DNA of 64,000 nt from Georgenia sp. TF02-10. Its GTDB lineage: Bacteria > Actinomycetota > Actinomycetes > Actinomycetales > Actinomycetaceae. The stretch covers positions 682,001 to 746,000 of the forward strand of contig NZ_CP094289.1 in assembly GCF_022759505.1 (NCBI RefSeq), in the 5' to 3' direction. Under the pieces are notes generated by a model. That model was not told the origin of the DNA. It worked only from the letters and a program-made list of their open reading frames with translations, and searched no databases. The position numbers and the translations under genes were made by a program. Shown one piece after another: positions 46,230-54,522 of the stretch (positions are counted from its first letter, which is position 1; each line of letters starts with the position of its first letter).

Positions 46230-46520
46230 TCAGCGGGCGAACAGTCCCTGCGCGGACGCCTCGGCGTCGGCGTAGGTCTGCGAGGCGGCGTCGAGCGCGA
46301 CGGTGATCTGCTCCAGCGACGCCTCCACCTGGGTCTGGGTGGCCCGCCACTGCTCGGTGCAGCCGGCGAAGGCGGTGGCGGCGGCACCGGTCCAGCTGCC
46401 CTGGAGCTGGACGAGGTGCGCCATCATCGCGGCCACCTCGGCACGGATGGTGGCGGTGGAGGCGCGGGTGCGCGCGGCCGCCTGCGCGACCTCGATGCTG
46501 TCGACCTGGTACCTGGACAT
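46230..46520 (-). CDS. WXG100-family (ESAT-6-like) protein
   Basis: 96 residues, the expected size. A helical hairpin with the turn motif W-T-G in LQGSWTGAAATAFAG, and no signal peptide. WXG100 proteins are exported by type VII (ESX/Yuk) systems as dimers. No EccC/EssC ATPase or partner WXG gene is adjacent. AGCGGAGGGCCC precedes the ATG. It sits between two HD-domain paralogues on the same strand. Confidence 0.88.
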   Translation of the reverse strand: MSRYQVDSIEVAQAAARTRASTATIRAEVAAMMAHLVQLQGSWTGAAATAFAGCTEQWRATQTQVEASLEQITVALDAASQTYADAEASAQGLFAR

Positions 46521-46635
46521 GGGCCCTCCGCTCGGCTGGGCCGCCCGGACGGACGGCGTCAGCAGCACGGTAGGAGCGCGTCCGGCCGGCGCGGCCGTCC
46601 CCGGGTGGTCCTGGGGACGGGGCGGCCGGGGGGCT

Positions 46636-48075
46636 TCAGCGGTGGGTGCGGCGGCGCCGGGCCGTCGCCGGTGGACGGTCGAACGTGTCCGGGTCGCGCT
46701 CGATGCCGCTGCGCGGCGGGACGACGCCGGGCCGGTCCTCCCGGCCGTCGCCGTCGGTCGGATCGCGCCGCTCGGGCGAGCCGTCCCGCTCCACGCCGTC
46801 TCGGCCCGCGCCGGCGGCGCCGGCCCGGCCGCGGGCGGCGTCCCGCTCGGCCCGGGCCCGCGCCAGGCGCTCGCGCTCGGCCTGGGCCCGGGCGCGGGCT
46901 TCGCGCACGGCCGCCGCCGCGCGGCCGCGCACGCCGGGGACGACGTCGGCCCGGTCCGGCGGGCCGTCCGGCCGGGGCTGCTCGCCGGGCGTCGGCTGCA
47001 GGTCCGGCGGCAGCGCCTCCAGCGAGGAGGGGCGGGCGCCGGCCGCGGTCGCCCCGCCGGGTCGGCTCGCCCCGACCGGTGCGTCCCCGCCGGGGGTGGA
47101 CGCGGGTTCCCGGCCGCCGGCTGCAGGAGCCGGTTCGGTCCGTGGGGCTCCCGGCGACGCCGGGCGGGCGCCGTCGGCCGACGCCGACGGCTGCCCCGCG
47201 TCGGCCCGCGCGGCGGCCGGCGGGGCAGGCGCGTCGGCCCCGGCCCGGACCGGGCCGGCCGCCGGTGCGGCGGTGAACACGTGGCAGGGCCGCTCCGGCG
47301 CCGGTGCGGCCGCGGCAGCGGCGTCGTCGAAGACCTGGCCGCGGGCCGCCTCGGCCGCCGTCACCGACTCCTCCGGCGCGCACTCGCCGAGGGCGGCGAG
47401 CTCGGCGGTGAGCCGGTCGAGCTCGGCGGTGAGGTTCTCCCGCGCGGCGTCCTCCCACTGGCCGCCGAGCGGGCTGACGAACAGGTGGCGACGGGCGAGG
47501 AGCTTGCGCACGATGGCCAGGCGCGCCTCCAGGTAGTGCCGCGGGGGGATGTCGCTGTACTCCGCCCGGACCGCCTTGCGGTAGGCCTGGTACTTCTGCG
47601 GCTCCGCGGCGAGCATCGCCAGGCAGGCGTCCCGCAGGGCCAGGGCGTCGATGTCCCCGGGGGCGGTCTGCGGCCGCCGCAGCGCGGTGATCAGCTCGGC
47701 GACCCGGTCCAGCGCCGGCTGCGGCACCCCCAGCGCCCCGAGCTCGGCCCGGGCCAGCTCGGCCGAGGCGACCTCGTCCTCGCCACCGCTGCGGGAGTAC
47801 GCGCGGGCCGCCGTGGCGTCGAAGATGGCGCCGTGGTACCACGCCGCCAGCCGGACCAGGTCCGGGTGGTGGGTCTCCTCGGCCAGCTCGTCGACCCGGG
47901 CGAGGACGTCGATCAGGTGCTTGAGGTTGTGGAAGTGCCGGTCCGGTTCGCGCCACCGGTCCAGCAGGCGGTGGCACGTGGCCGCCACCTGCTCGCTCGG
48001 GGCCGTGGCCCCGGCGGCGCGGGCGCTCCGGACGAACGCGGACGGCAACCATTGGGGTACGTCGGGGACGCCCAT
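46636..48075 (-). CDS. HD-domain (COG4339-like) protein with altered HD motif and disordered tail
   Basis: 479 residues. The N-terminal about 215 residues parallel the HD domain of the neighbouring DUF4031-HD protein (LLDRWREPDRHFHNLKHLIDVLARVD, LRDACLAMLAAEPQKYQAYRKAVRAEY). Where the paralogue has WFHDAVHDG, this one has WYHGAIFDA, so the HD aspartate is glycine and metal binding may be changed or lost. Residues about 230-479 are Ala/Pro/Arg/Asp-rich and disordered, with a charged REARARAQAERERLARARAE coil. ATG at 48075 with GCAGGAG upstream. Confidence 0.75.
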   Translation of the reverse strand: MGVPDVPQWLPSAFVRSARAAGATAPSEQVAATCHRLLDRWREPDRHFHNLKHLIDVLARVDELAEETHHPDLVRLAAWYHGAIFDATAARAYSRSGGEDEVASAELARAELGALGVPQPALDRVAELITALRRPQTAPGDIDALALRDACLAMLAAEPQKYQAYRKAVRAEYSDIPPRHYLEARLAIVRKLLARRHLFVSPLGGQWEDAARENLTAELDRLTAELAALGECAPEESVTAAEAARGQVFDDAAAAAAPAPERPCHVFTAAPAAGPVRAGADAPAPPAAARADAGQPSASADGARPASPGAPRTEPAPAAGGREPASTPGGDAPVGASRPGGATAAGARPSSLEALPPDLQPTPGEQPRPDGPPDRADVVPGVRGRAAAAVREARARAQAERERLARARAERDAARGRAGAAGAGRDGVERDGSPERRDPTDGDGREDRPGVVPPRSGIERDPDTFDRPPATARRRRTHR

Positions 48076-48234
48076 GGCTCCTGCTTCATCGAGGTCTGGG
48101 GCTACTGCAACCTCCGATGGTAGGCCCCGTCGGGCCGCCCGCGCGGGCCGTTTGGGGTGACGCCGGGCACGTCCACCGGAGCCGGTCCCGGCGGGCACCG
48201 GCCGGCCCACGGTGGACCGGCCGGCATGCCCACA

Positions 48235-48340
48235 CCCGCGGCTGCCCGCGCAGCTCTGTGTGCCCGGCCCGCGGCTCCCCGCGCAGCTCCGCGTGCCGGC
48301 CCGCGGCCGCCCACGCCTCGGGCCGCGGCTGCCCGCGCCT
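48235..48340. repeat. 32/33-bp degenerate tandem repeat upstream of the ether-lipid operon
   Basis: CCCGCGGCTGCCCGCGCAGC and variants recur at 48235, 48268, 48300 and about 48323. The array lies in the middle of the 331-bp spacer 48076-48406; the rest shows inverted GGCCGG words and the operon's -10 box. Confidence 0.6.
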
Positions 48341-48393
48341 GGGCCCGCCCGCCCCGGCCCGCGCCAGCGCGCGGCCACCACCCCGGACCCGGG

Positions 48394-48399
48394 TATCCT
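48394..48399 (+). promoter_or_regulatory. putative -10 box of the ether-lipid operon (leaderless)
   Basis: TATCCT ends 7 nt before the ATG at 48407 and no Shine-Dalgarno precedes that ATG. No -35 hexamer is evident. Confidence 0.45.
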
Positions 48400-48406
48400 C
48401 GGCCAA

Positions 48407-50677
48407 ATGTCCTCACCGCTCGACGGCGCCCACGTCCTGCTGACCGGCGCCACCGGGTTCGTCGGCCAGGCGGTGCTGGAGAAGCTGCTCTCCGCCCATG
48501 CCGGCACCAGGATCACCGTGCTGGTGCGGCCGCGGGGGGACCTGAGCGCCCAGGCGCGGGTGGACAAGCTCCTCCGCAAGCCCGTCTTCCGGTCCTGGCG
48601 GGACCGGGTCGGGGACGACGCCGCCGCCCAGGCCTTCGCCGACCGGGTCACCGTGCTCGAAGGCGACCTGGGCGACCTCCCCGACCTGCCGGGCGACCTC
48701 GACGTCGTCCTGCACTCGGCCTCCACCGTCTCCTTCGACCTGCCCATCGACGAGGCCTTTAGCGCCAACGTCGCCGGCCCGGTCGCCCTCTACGAGGCCC
48801 TCGGCCGGGCGGGCGGGGACCCGCACGTCGTCCACGTCTCCACCTCCTACGTCGCCGGGCTGCGCCGCGGCGTGGCCGAGGAGCGCTCCCTCGAGCACGA
48901 CGTCGACCGCGCAGAGGAGCTGCGCTCCGCGCTCGCCGCCCGGGTCGCCACCGAGAACGCCTCCCGCCGCCCCGAGGTGCTCGGCACCCTCCTGGAGCAG
49001 GCCGCCGCCCGGCACCGGCGCGCCGGGGCCGTCGCCGTCGCCGCCGCCGCCGAGGAGGCCCGGCAGGACTGGGTGCGCCGCGAGCTCGTCGAGGCCGGCC
49101 GCACCCGGGCCCGGACCCTGGGCTGGCCGGACGTGTACACCTTCACCAAGGCGCTCGGCGAGCGCGTCGCGGAGGACCTGTGGGCCGGTGCCGGGCACCG
49201 CCTGTCGGTGGTGCGCCCCACCATCATCGAGTCGGCGCTGCACCACCCCTACCCCGGCTGGATCGACGGGTTCAAGGTGGCCGACCCGCTCATCGCCGCC
49301 TACGGCCGGGGCATGCTGCCGGAGTTCCCCGCGCTCGCCGACACCGTCCTGGACGTCATCCCGGTGGACTTCGTGGTCAACGCCATGCTGGCCGCCGCGG
49401 CCGCGCCGCCCGCCCCCGGCACCGCCCAGTACTTCCAGGTCAGTTCCGGCACCACGAACCCGCTGCCGTTCGGCCGGCTGTACCGCCTGGTGCGCGAGTA
49501 CTTCGAGGCCCACCCGCTCACCGACAAGCAGGGCAGCCGGGTCCAGGTGCCGTCCTGGTCCTTCCCGGACCGCGGCGCCGTCGAGCGTGCCCTGGGCCGC
49601 CGGGAGGCGGTGGTGGACCTGGCGGACAAGGCGGTGGACCGCCTGCCCGCCTCCCCCCGCACCCGGCGGTGGGCCTCCGGGCTGTACCGGGCGCACCGCG
49701 ACCTGGGCACGCTGCGCAAGTTCACCGAGCTCTACCAGCCCTACACCGAGACCGAGATCGTCTTCGACGACGCCCGCACCCGCGCCCTGCACGCCGCCCT
49801 GCCGGCCGAGCGCCAGGGCACCGACGGGTTCGACGTCACCGAGATCGACTGGCGGCACTACCTGCAGGACATCCACATCCCGAACGTGCCGGGCCTGACC
49901 CGGGACCGGCGCGCTGCCGGCACCGCCCCGGCCGGCGACCGGCCGCTGCCCCGGCGCACCGACGTGCTGGCCGTCTTCGACCTCCAGCGCACCCTGGCCG
50001 CCGCCACCCTGGTCGAGCACTACCTGTGGGTGGAGCTGGCCGCCCGGCCGGTCAGCTCCTGGCCGGCGCACCTGGCCAACCTCCTCGCCGCCGGCCCCCG
50101 GTACCTGCGCGCCGAGCGGCGCGACCGCGGGGACTTCATCCGCACCTTCATGCGCCGCTACGCCGGGGTGGAGGAGGCCGCCCTGCGCCGCGTCGTCGCC
50201 GAGCACGTCGCCCCCTCGCTGCGCCGGGACCTGATCGGGGAGGCGGTCGCCCGGGTGCGGGACCACCGCGCGGCCGGGCACCGCACCGTCCTGGTCACCG
50301 GCACCATCGACGTCTTCGTCGAGCCGCTGGCCGACCTCTTCGACGAGATCGTCGCCGGCCGGATGGAGACCGACGGCGCCGGCCGGTGGACCGGGCACCT
50401 CGCCACCTCCCCACTGGTGGGGGAGGCCCGCGCCGCCTGGCTGCGCCGCTACGCCCGCGAGCACGGCCTGGACCTGGCCGGGTCCTACGCCTACGGCGAC
50501 AGCTACGCGGACCGGTCCTGGCTGGAGGTGGTCGGGCACCCGCACGCGGTCAACCCCGACGCCGAGCTGTACCGCTACGCCCGGTCCCGCCGCTGGCCGG
50601 TGGACACCTGGACCGCCACCCGCGAGGGGCGGCTGGCCCCGGTGCTGCGCAGCATGAGGGGGGCGCGCACGGCATGA
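48407..50677 (+). CDS. fatty acyl-CoA reductase fused to HAD-IB-like domain
   Basis: 756 residues. Residues 1-480 are a fatty acyl-CoA reductase (NAD-binding_4/FAR): the NADPH loop LLTGATGFVG (11-20), VVHVSTSYVAG, and the catalytic Y244-TFT-K248 (VYTFTKAL). FARs reduce acyl-CoA to fatty alcohol. Residues about 515-740 form a HAD subfamily IB (SerB-like) domain with VLVTGTIDVFVEP and YGDSYADRSWLEVVG, but motif I is FDLQRTL: the nucleophile Asp525 is kept and the second acid is Gln527. First gene of a four-gene operon whose last gene is alkyl-DHAP synthase, which uses fatty alcohol. Confidence 0.88.
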   Translation: MSSPLDGAHVLLTGATGFVGQAVLEKLLSAHAGTRITVLVRPRGDLSAQARVDKLLRKPVFRSWRDRVGDDAAAQAFADRVTVLEGDLGDLPDLPGDLDVVLHSASTVSFDLPIDEAFSANVAGPVALYEALGRAGGDPHVVHVSTSYVAGLRRGVAEERSLEHDVDRAEELRSALAARVATENASRRPEVLGTLLEQAAARHRRAGAVAVAAAAEEARQDWVRRELVEAGRTRARTLGWPDVYTFTKALGERVAEDLWAGAGHRLSVVRPTIIESALHHPYPGWIDGFKVADPLIAAYGRGMLPEFPALADTVLDVIPVDFVVNAMLAAAAAPPAPGTAQYFQVSSGTTNPLPFGRLYRLVREYFEAHPLTDKQGSRVQVPSWSFPDRGAVERALGRREAVVDLADKAVDRLPASPRTRRWASGLYRAHRDLGTLRKFTELYQPYTETEIVFDDARTRALHAALPAERQGTDGFDVTEIDWRHYLQDIHIPNVPGLTRDRRAAGTAPAGDRPLPRRTDVLAVFDLQRTLAAATLVEHYLWVELAARPVSSWPAHLANLLAAGPRYLRAERRDRGDFIRTFMRRYAGVEEAALRRVVAEHVAPSLRRDLIGEAVARVRDHRAAGHRTVLVTGTIDVFVEPLADLFDEIVAGRMETDGAGRWTGHLATSPLVGEARAAWLRRYAREHGLDLAGSYAYGDSYADRSWLEVVGHPHAVNPDAELYRYARSRRWPVDTWTATREGRLAPVLRSMRGARTA

Positions 50678-51498
50678 CCGCGAGCACCGGGCAGCCGGCG
50701 GCCCCCGGGCCGCGGGAGCACCTCCTCACCGGCCGGGCGCTGATCACCGGCGGCACCTCCGGGATCGGCCTGTCCTTCGCCCACGCCCTGGCCGCCCGCG
50801 GCTGCGACCTGGTGCTGGTCGCCCGGGACGCCGCCCGGCTGACCCGGACCGCCGACCAGCTCCGCTGGCGCTACGGCGTCGCCGTCGAGGCGCTGCCCGC
50901 GGACCTGTCCCGGCGGGACGGCACCGACGCCGTCGCCGCCCGCCTGACCGACCCGGGCGCCGCCGTCGACATCCTGGTCAACAACGCCGGCCGCGGGCTG
51001 CACACCTCCCTGCTCGCCCCGGACGTGCGCGACCACGACGAGGCCATCGACCTGATGGTCCGCGCCGTGCTCGTCCTCGGCGGCGCCGCCGCCCGGGCCA
51101 TGCGCGCGCGCGGGCACGGCCTGGTCATCAACGTCGCCTCCGTCCAGGCGCTGGTGACCATGGGCGCCTACTCCGCCCTGAAGTCCTGGACCCTGGCCTA
51201 CTCCGAGGCGCTCGCCCTCGAGCTCGCCGGCACCGACGTGCAGGTGACCACGCTGCTGCCGGGCTGGGTGCGCACCGGGTTCCAGGAGCGCGCCGGCGCC
51301 GACGCCGGCCGGCTGCCCGGCCCGCTCTGGCTCGAGCCGGACCGGGTGGTCGCCGAGTGCCTGGCCGACGTCGCCCGCGGCAAGGACCGGTCCATCCCCT
51401 CCCGCCGGTACAAGGTGCTGGCCTTCCTCGCCGTGCACGCCCCCCGCCCGGTCGTGCGCGCCGTCGTCACGCGTATCGTCAGGGCGAGGAAGGGGTGA
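50674..51498 (+). CDS. short-chain dehydrogenase/reductase, candidate acyl/alkyl-DHAP reductase
   Basis: 274 residues. Classical SDR features: TGGTSGIG cofactor loop, VNNAG, Ser156 and the Y166-SAL-K170 catalytic pair in ASVQALVTMGAYSALK; the Ser-Tyr spacing is about three residues shorter than usual. In the context of the operon it is the likely NADPH-dependent reductase converting alkyl-DHAP to 1-alkylglycerol 3-phosphate (inference). ATGA overlap with the FAR stop; its own stop overlaps the next GTG. Confidence 0.85.
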   Translation: MTASTGQPAAPGPREHLLTGRALITGGTSGIGLSFAHALAARGCDLVLVARDAARLTRTADQLRWRYGVAVEALPADLSRRDGTDAVAARLTDPGAAVDILVNNAGRGLHTSLLAPDVRDHDEAIDLMVRAVLVLGGAAARAMRARGHGLVINVASVQALVTMGAYSALKSWTLAYSEALALELAGTDVQVTTLLPGWVRTGFQERAGADAGRLPGPLWLEPDRVVAECLADVARGKDRSIPSRRYKVLAFLAVHAPRPVVRAVVTRIVRARKG

Positions 51499-52277
51499 GC
51501 ACCGTGCCGGACCTGTCACGGTTCCACGCCGGCTGGCACCGGTGGCTGCGGTTCGCCGCCCAGCGGCTCGTCCTGCGCGGCGTGGTCGGCGCCGTCGTCG
51601 ACACCGAGGTCGAGGGCCTGGACAACCTGGACGGGCTCACCGAGCCGTTCGTGCTGGTGGCCAACCACTCCAGCCACCTCGACGCCACGGTGCTGGTCAC
51701 CGCCCTGCCCTACCGGCACACCCGGCACCTGGCGGTGGGCGCGGCGGCGGACTACTTCTTCAACTCCTGGTGGCGCCGGGCGGCCACCTCCCTGTTCTTC
51801 AACTCCTACCCGGTGCACCGCTCCGGCCAGGGCGGCAAGGGCCGGGGGATGTCCCAGCAGCTGCTGGCCGACGGCGTCCCGGTCCTGATCTTCCCCGAGG
51901 GCACCCGGTCCCGGGACGGGGTGATGCGGGCGTTCAAGCCGGGTGCGGCGGCGCTGTGCTGCAAGCTCGGCGTGCCCTGCGTGCCGGTGGCGCTGCTCGG
52001 CGCGCACGACGCCATGCCGGTGGGCCGGAGCTGGCCGGTGCCGGGCCGCCCGCCGGTGCGGGTGCTCGTCGGCCGGCCGATGCGGCCCGGCCCCGGGGAG
52101 AAGGCCAAGGAGTTCAACGACCGGGTGGCCGCCCGGGTGGCCACGATGCTCACCATGCAGACGCCCTACGTCGTCGGGGACCAGCCGACGGCGGGCGAGG
52201 CCGGCGGCCACCCGGGCGCCGGGACCGACGGACGAGACGCGCGCGGCGGCGCAGGCGCGCAGGAGGAGGCTTCGTGA
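51495..52277 (+). CDS. PlsC-family lysophospholipid/DHAP acyltransferase
   Basis: 260 residues. Acyltransferase block I is NHSSHLDAT (His58-x4-Asp63), block III is FPEGTRSRDG, block IV lies around VPCVPVALLG. These enzymes transfer acyl groups to glycerophosphate backbones at the membrane. In this operon it could make the acyl-DHAP substrate for alkyl-DHAP synthase or acylate alkylglycerol 3-phosphate at sn-2. The last about 40 residues are a Gly/Ala/Asp tail. GTGA overlaps on both sides indicate translational coupling. Confidence 0.88.
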   Translation: MSTVPDLSRFHAGWHRWLRFAAQRLVLRGVVGAVVDTEVEGLDNLDGLTEPFVLVANHSSHLDATVLVTALPYRHTRHLAVGAAADYFFNSWWRRAATSLFFNSYPVHRSGQGGKGRGMSQQLLADGVPVLIFPEGTRSRDGVMRAFKPGAAALCCKLGVPCVPVALLGAHDAMPVGRSWPVPGRPPVRVLVGRPMRPGPGEKAKEFNDRVAARVATMLTMQTPYVVGDQPTAGEAGGHPGAGTDGRDARGGAGAQEEAS

Positions 52278-53956
52278 CGGGTGTGACGCACCAGAAGTGG
52301 TGGGGCTGGGGGGTGGAGGGCATCGCCTTCCACCACCAGGACAAGCCGAAGATGGCGCCGTTCGTGATGGACAAGATCGGCATCGACCTGTCCGCCCCGG
52401 GTACCCCGCCGCCGGACTTCGCCGACATCGACGTCCCCGCCCCCCGCCTGGAGCCCGCGCTCGGCGAGGCCCTGCGGGCCGCCGTCGGCCCCGAGCACGT
52501 GGTCCTGGACGACCTGGACCGGGTGGTGCACACCTACGGCAAGGGCCTGCCGGACCTGGTCCGGGTCCGTCGCGGGGACCTGCCGCGGGTGCCGGACGCC
52601 GTCGTCTACCCGGCCGACGAGGAGCAGGTCCGGGCGGTGGTCGACGCCGTCGTCGCCGCCGACGCGGTGCTCATCCCGTTCGGCGGGGGCTCGAACATCT
52701 CCGGCTCGCTCACCCCGCCGCCGGGGGAGGAGCGGCCGGTGGTCTCGGTGGACCTGGGCCTGATGAACAAGGTGCTGGAGATCGACGCCGACGCCGGCCT
52801 GGCCCGGATCCAGGCCGGGGCGCTGGGGCCGGACATCGAGGACCAGCTCACCGCCCGCGGCTGGACCATGGGGCACCAGCCGGACAGCTTCCGGCACTCC
52901 ACCCTCGGCGGGTGGGTGGCCACCCGGTCCTCCGGGATGCAGTCGGACAAGTACGGCGACATCGCGGACATCACCCGGGGGCTGCGGCTGGTCCAGCCGG
53001 GGAAGGTCGTGGTGCTCCGGCCGCTGCCGTCGACGTCGACCGGGCCGTCGGTGCGGGAGATGGTGCTCGGGTCCGAGGGTCGGCTCGGGGTCATCACCGA
53101 GGTGTGGGTCAACGTGCACCGGCTGCCGGCGAACCGGGAGATCATCGCCTACCTCTACCCCAGCTGGGGCGCCGCGCTGGAGGCCATGCAGGAGATCTCC
53201 ACCGCCGACGCCCACCCGTCCGTCACCCGGGTCTCCGACCCGAACGAGACGGCGTTCTCCCTCGCCACCCAGAAGGCCAGCAAGGGCCTGGGCGGGAAGC
53301 TCCAGGCGGGCCTGTTCGAGGTGCTGCGCCGGCGCGGCTGGGACCTGGACAAGGCGTGCCTGTCCTACATCGGCTACGAGGGCGACGCCGCCCACGTGCG
53401 GGCCGAGAAGGCCGCCGTCGGGAAGATCGTCCGGGCCCACGGCGGGCTGAAGCTGGGCACCGGGCCGGGCGCGCTGTACGACCAGAAGAAGTTCGACACC
53501 CCCTACATCCGGGACTTCCTGCTCGACATCGGCGCCCACGGCGACGTCTCGGAGACCGCCGCCCCGTGGTCGCGGCTGCGGGAGGTCTACCAGGGCACCG
53601 TCCGCGCCGCGCAGGCGGCGTTCGCCGAGCTCGGGGTGCAGGGCTTCATCATGTGCCACCTCTCGCACAGCTACCACTCCGGGGCGTGCCTGTACTTCAC
53701 CTTCGCCTACCCGCCGCGGGAGGGGGTCGACGAGCTGGACCAGTACTGGACGGTCAAGCGGGCGATCCAGCAGTCCTTCCTCGACACCGGCGCCACCCTG
53801 TCCCACCACCACGGGGTCGGCACCGACCACGCGCCGTGGCTGGAGGCGGACATCTCGCCGGCCGGGACGGACGTCATGGTCGGGCTGCTGCGCTCGGTGG
53901 ACCCCGGTCGCAACCTCAACCCCGGGACGCTGCTGCCGGCGCACCGGGAGTGGTGA
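52274..53956 (+). CDS. agpS: alkyldihydroxyacetonephosphate synthase (FAD-dependent)
   Basis: 560 residues, full length. The N-terminal KWWGWGVEGIAF segment, FAD-binding PFGGGSNISGSLTPP, the flavin-site RHSTLGGWVATRSSGMQSDKYGD, and the C-terminal His triad H511-H513 (SHHHGVGTDHAPW) are diagnostic for ADPS rather than generic FAD oxidases. ADPS replaces the acyl chain of acyl-DHAP by a fatty alcohol to form the ether bond of alkyl-DHAP without net redox change. It ends an operon that also encodes the alcohol-producing FAR, an acyltransferase and a reductase. GTGA overlap with the acyltransferase. Confidence 0.93.
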   Translation: MTGVTHQKWWGWGVEGIAFHHQDKPKMAPFVMDKIGIDLSAPGTPPPDFADIDVPAPRLEPALGEALRAAVGPEHVVLDDLDRVVHTYGKGLPDLVRVRRGDLPRVPDAVVYPADEEQVRAVVDAVVAADAVLIPFGGGSNISGSLTPPPGEERPVVSVDLGLMNKVLEIDADAGLARIQAGALGPDIEDQLTARGWTMGHQPDSFRHSTLGGWVATRSSGMQSDKYGDIADITRGLRLVQPGKVVVLRPLPSTSTGPSVREMVLGSEGRLGVITEVWVNVHRLPANREIIAYLYPSWGAALEAMQEISTADAHPSVTRVSDPNETAFSLATQKASKGLGGKLQAGLFEVLRRRGWDLDKACLSYIGYEGDAAHVRAEKAAVGKIVRAHGGLKLGTGPGALYDQKKFDTPYIRDFLLDIGAHGDVSETAAPWSRLREVYQGTVRAAQAAFAELGVQGFIMCHLSHSYHSGACLYFTFAYPPREGVDELDQYWTVKRAIQQSFLDTGATLSHHHGVGTDHAPWLEADISPAGTDVMVGLLRSVDPGRNLNPGTLLPAHREW

Positions 53957-54092
53957 GGCGGGGCTTGGGCTGACGTGGGCCCTGCTCTCGGTCCGGGGCT
54001 CGCTCCGGCCAGCGCGTTGACCGGCCCCGGCACCGGCCGCGCCTGGCGCCGACCCCGGCACCGCCCTTGGCTTGCGCCGGCCTCGCCCTCTC

Positions 54093-54156
54093 CATGTCTG
54101 TACTCGTTATGGCGGCTTGCCGTCGTCGGGAAGCAGCCATAGCGAGTACAGACATG
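54093..54156. repeat. long near-perfect hairpin 1 after the ether-lipid operon
   Basis: A 21-nt arm (54093-54113, CATGTCTGTACTCG followed by TTATGGC) pairs with 54136-54156 with a single G-T wobble; the 22-nt loop contains a further GCTTGCC/GGGAAGC pairing. It lies in the 566-bp convergent spacer 53957-54522, which holds a second hairpin but no gene I can support. Confidence 0.8.
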
Positions 54157-54300
54157 CGCGCCAGGGGCTTCGGGGGCCGGGGTCGCTACCGGCGCGCCGG
54201 CGCTCGCGCCGAGCTCTGCCCCGGCTCGCGCCGAGCCGGGTTCCGCGCGCGTCTTGGCTGGGGATGCCGGCACCGGTATCCGTGACCCGCCGTCGGCCGC

Positions 54301-54364
54301 CGTCCTTGTGGTACTTGTGTCGGGTTCACGGCGCCGGATACCCGCCACAAGTACCACAAGGACG
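54301..54364. repeat. perfect 19-bp hairpin 2 before the aquaporin gene end
   Basis: CGTCCTTGTGGTACTTGTG (54301-54319) is the exact reverse complement of 54346-54364; an inner CGGGT/ACCCG extends pairing across the 26-nt loop. Same overall length (64 nt) as hairpin 1. Located between convergent genes; no T tract. Confidence 0.85.
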
Positions 54365-54522
54365 CGCGCTGCAGCCGGGCTGAGCCGCCCGGCGAGTCCA
54401 TGAGGTCGTGCAGCACCTCCAGGAGGTGGTGCTTCGCGTCGTCTGCCGCACCGACGGGAGCTGGGACCCGGGTCGCAGTCACCCGGGCCCCGGCGCCACT
54501 CCTCGCCGGGCGGCGCCACCGC

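Noticed and set aside
54093-54364. The twin hairpins as integron attC sites
   Set aside because: No conserved R/L core boxes, no gene cassettes and no integrase; arms are perfectly paired rather than showing the attC bulges.
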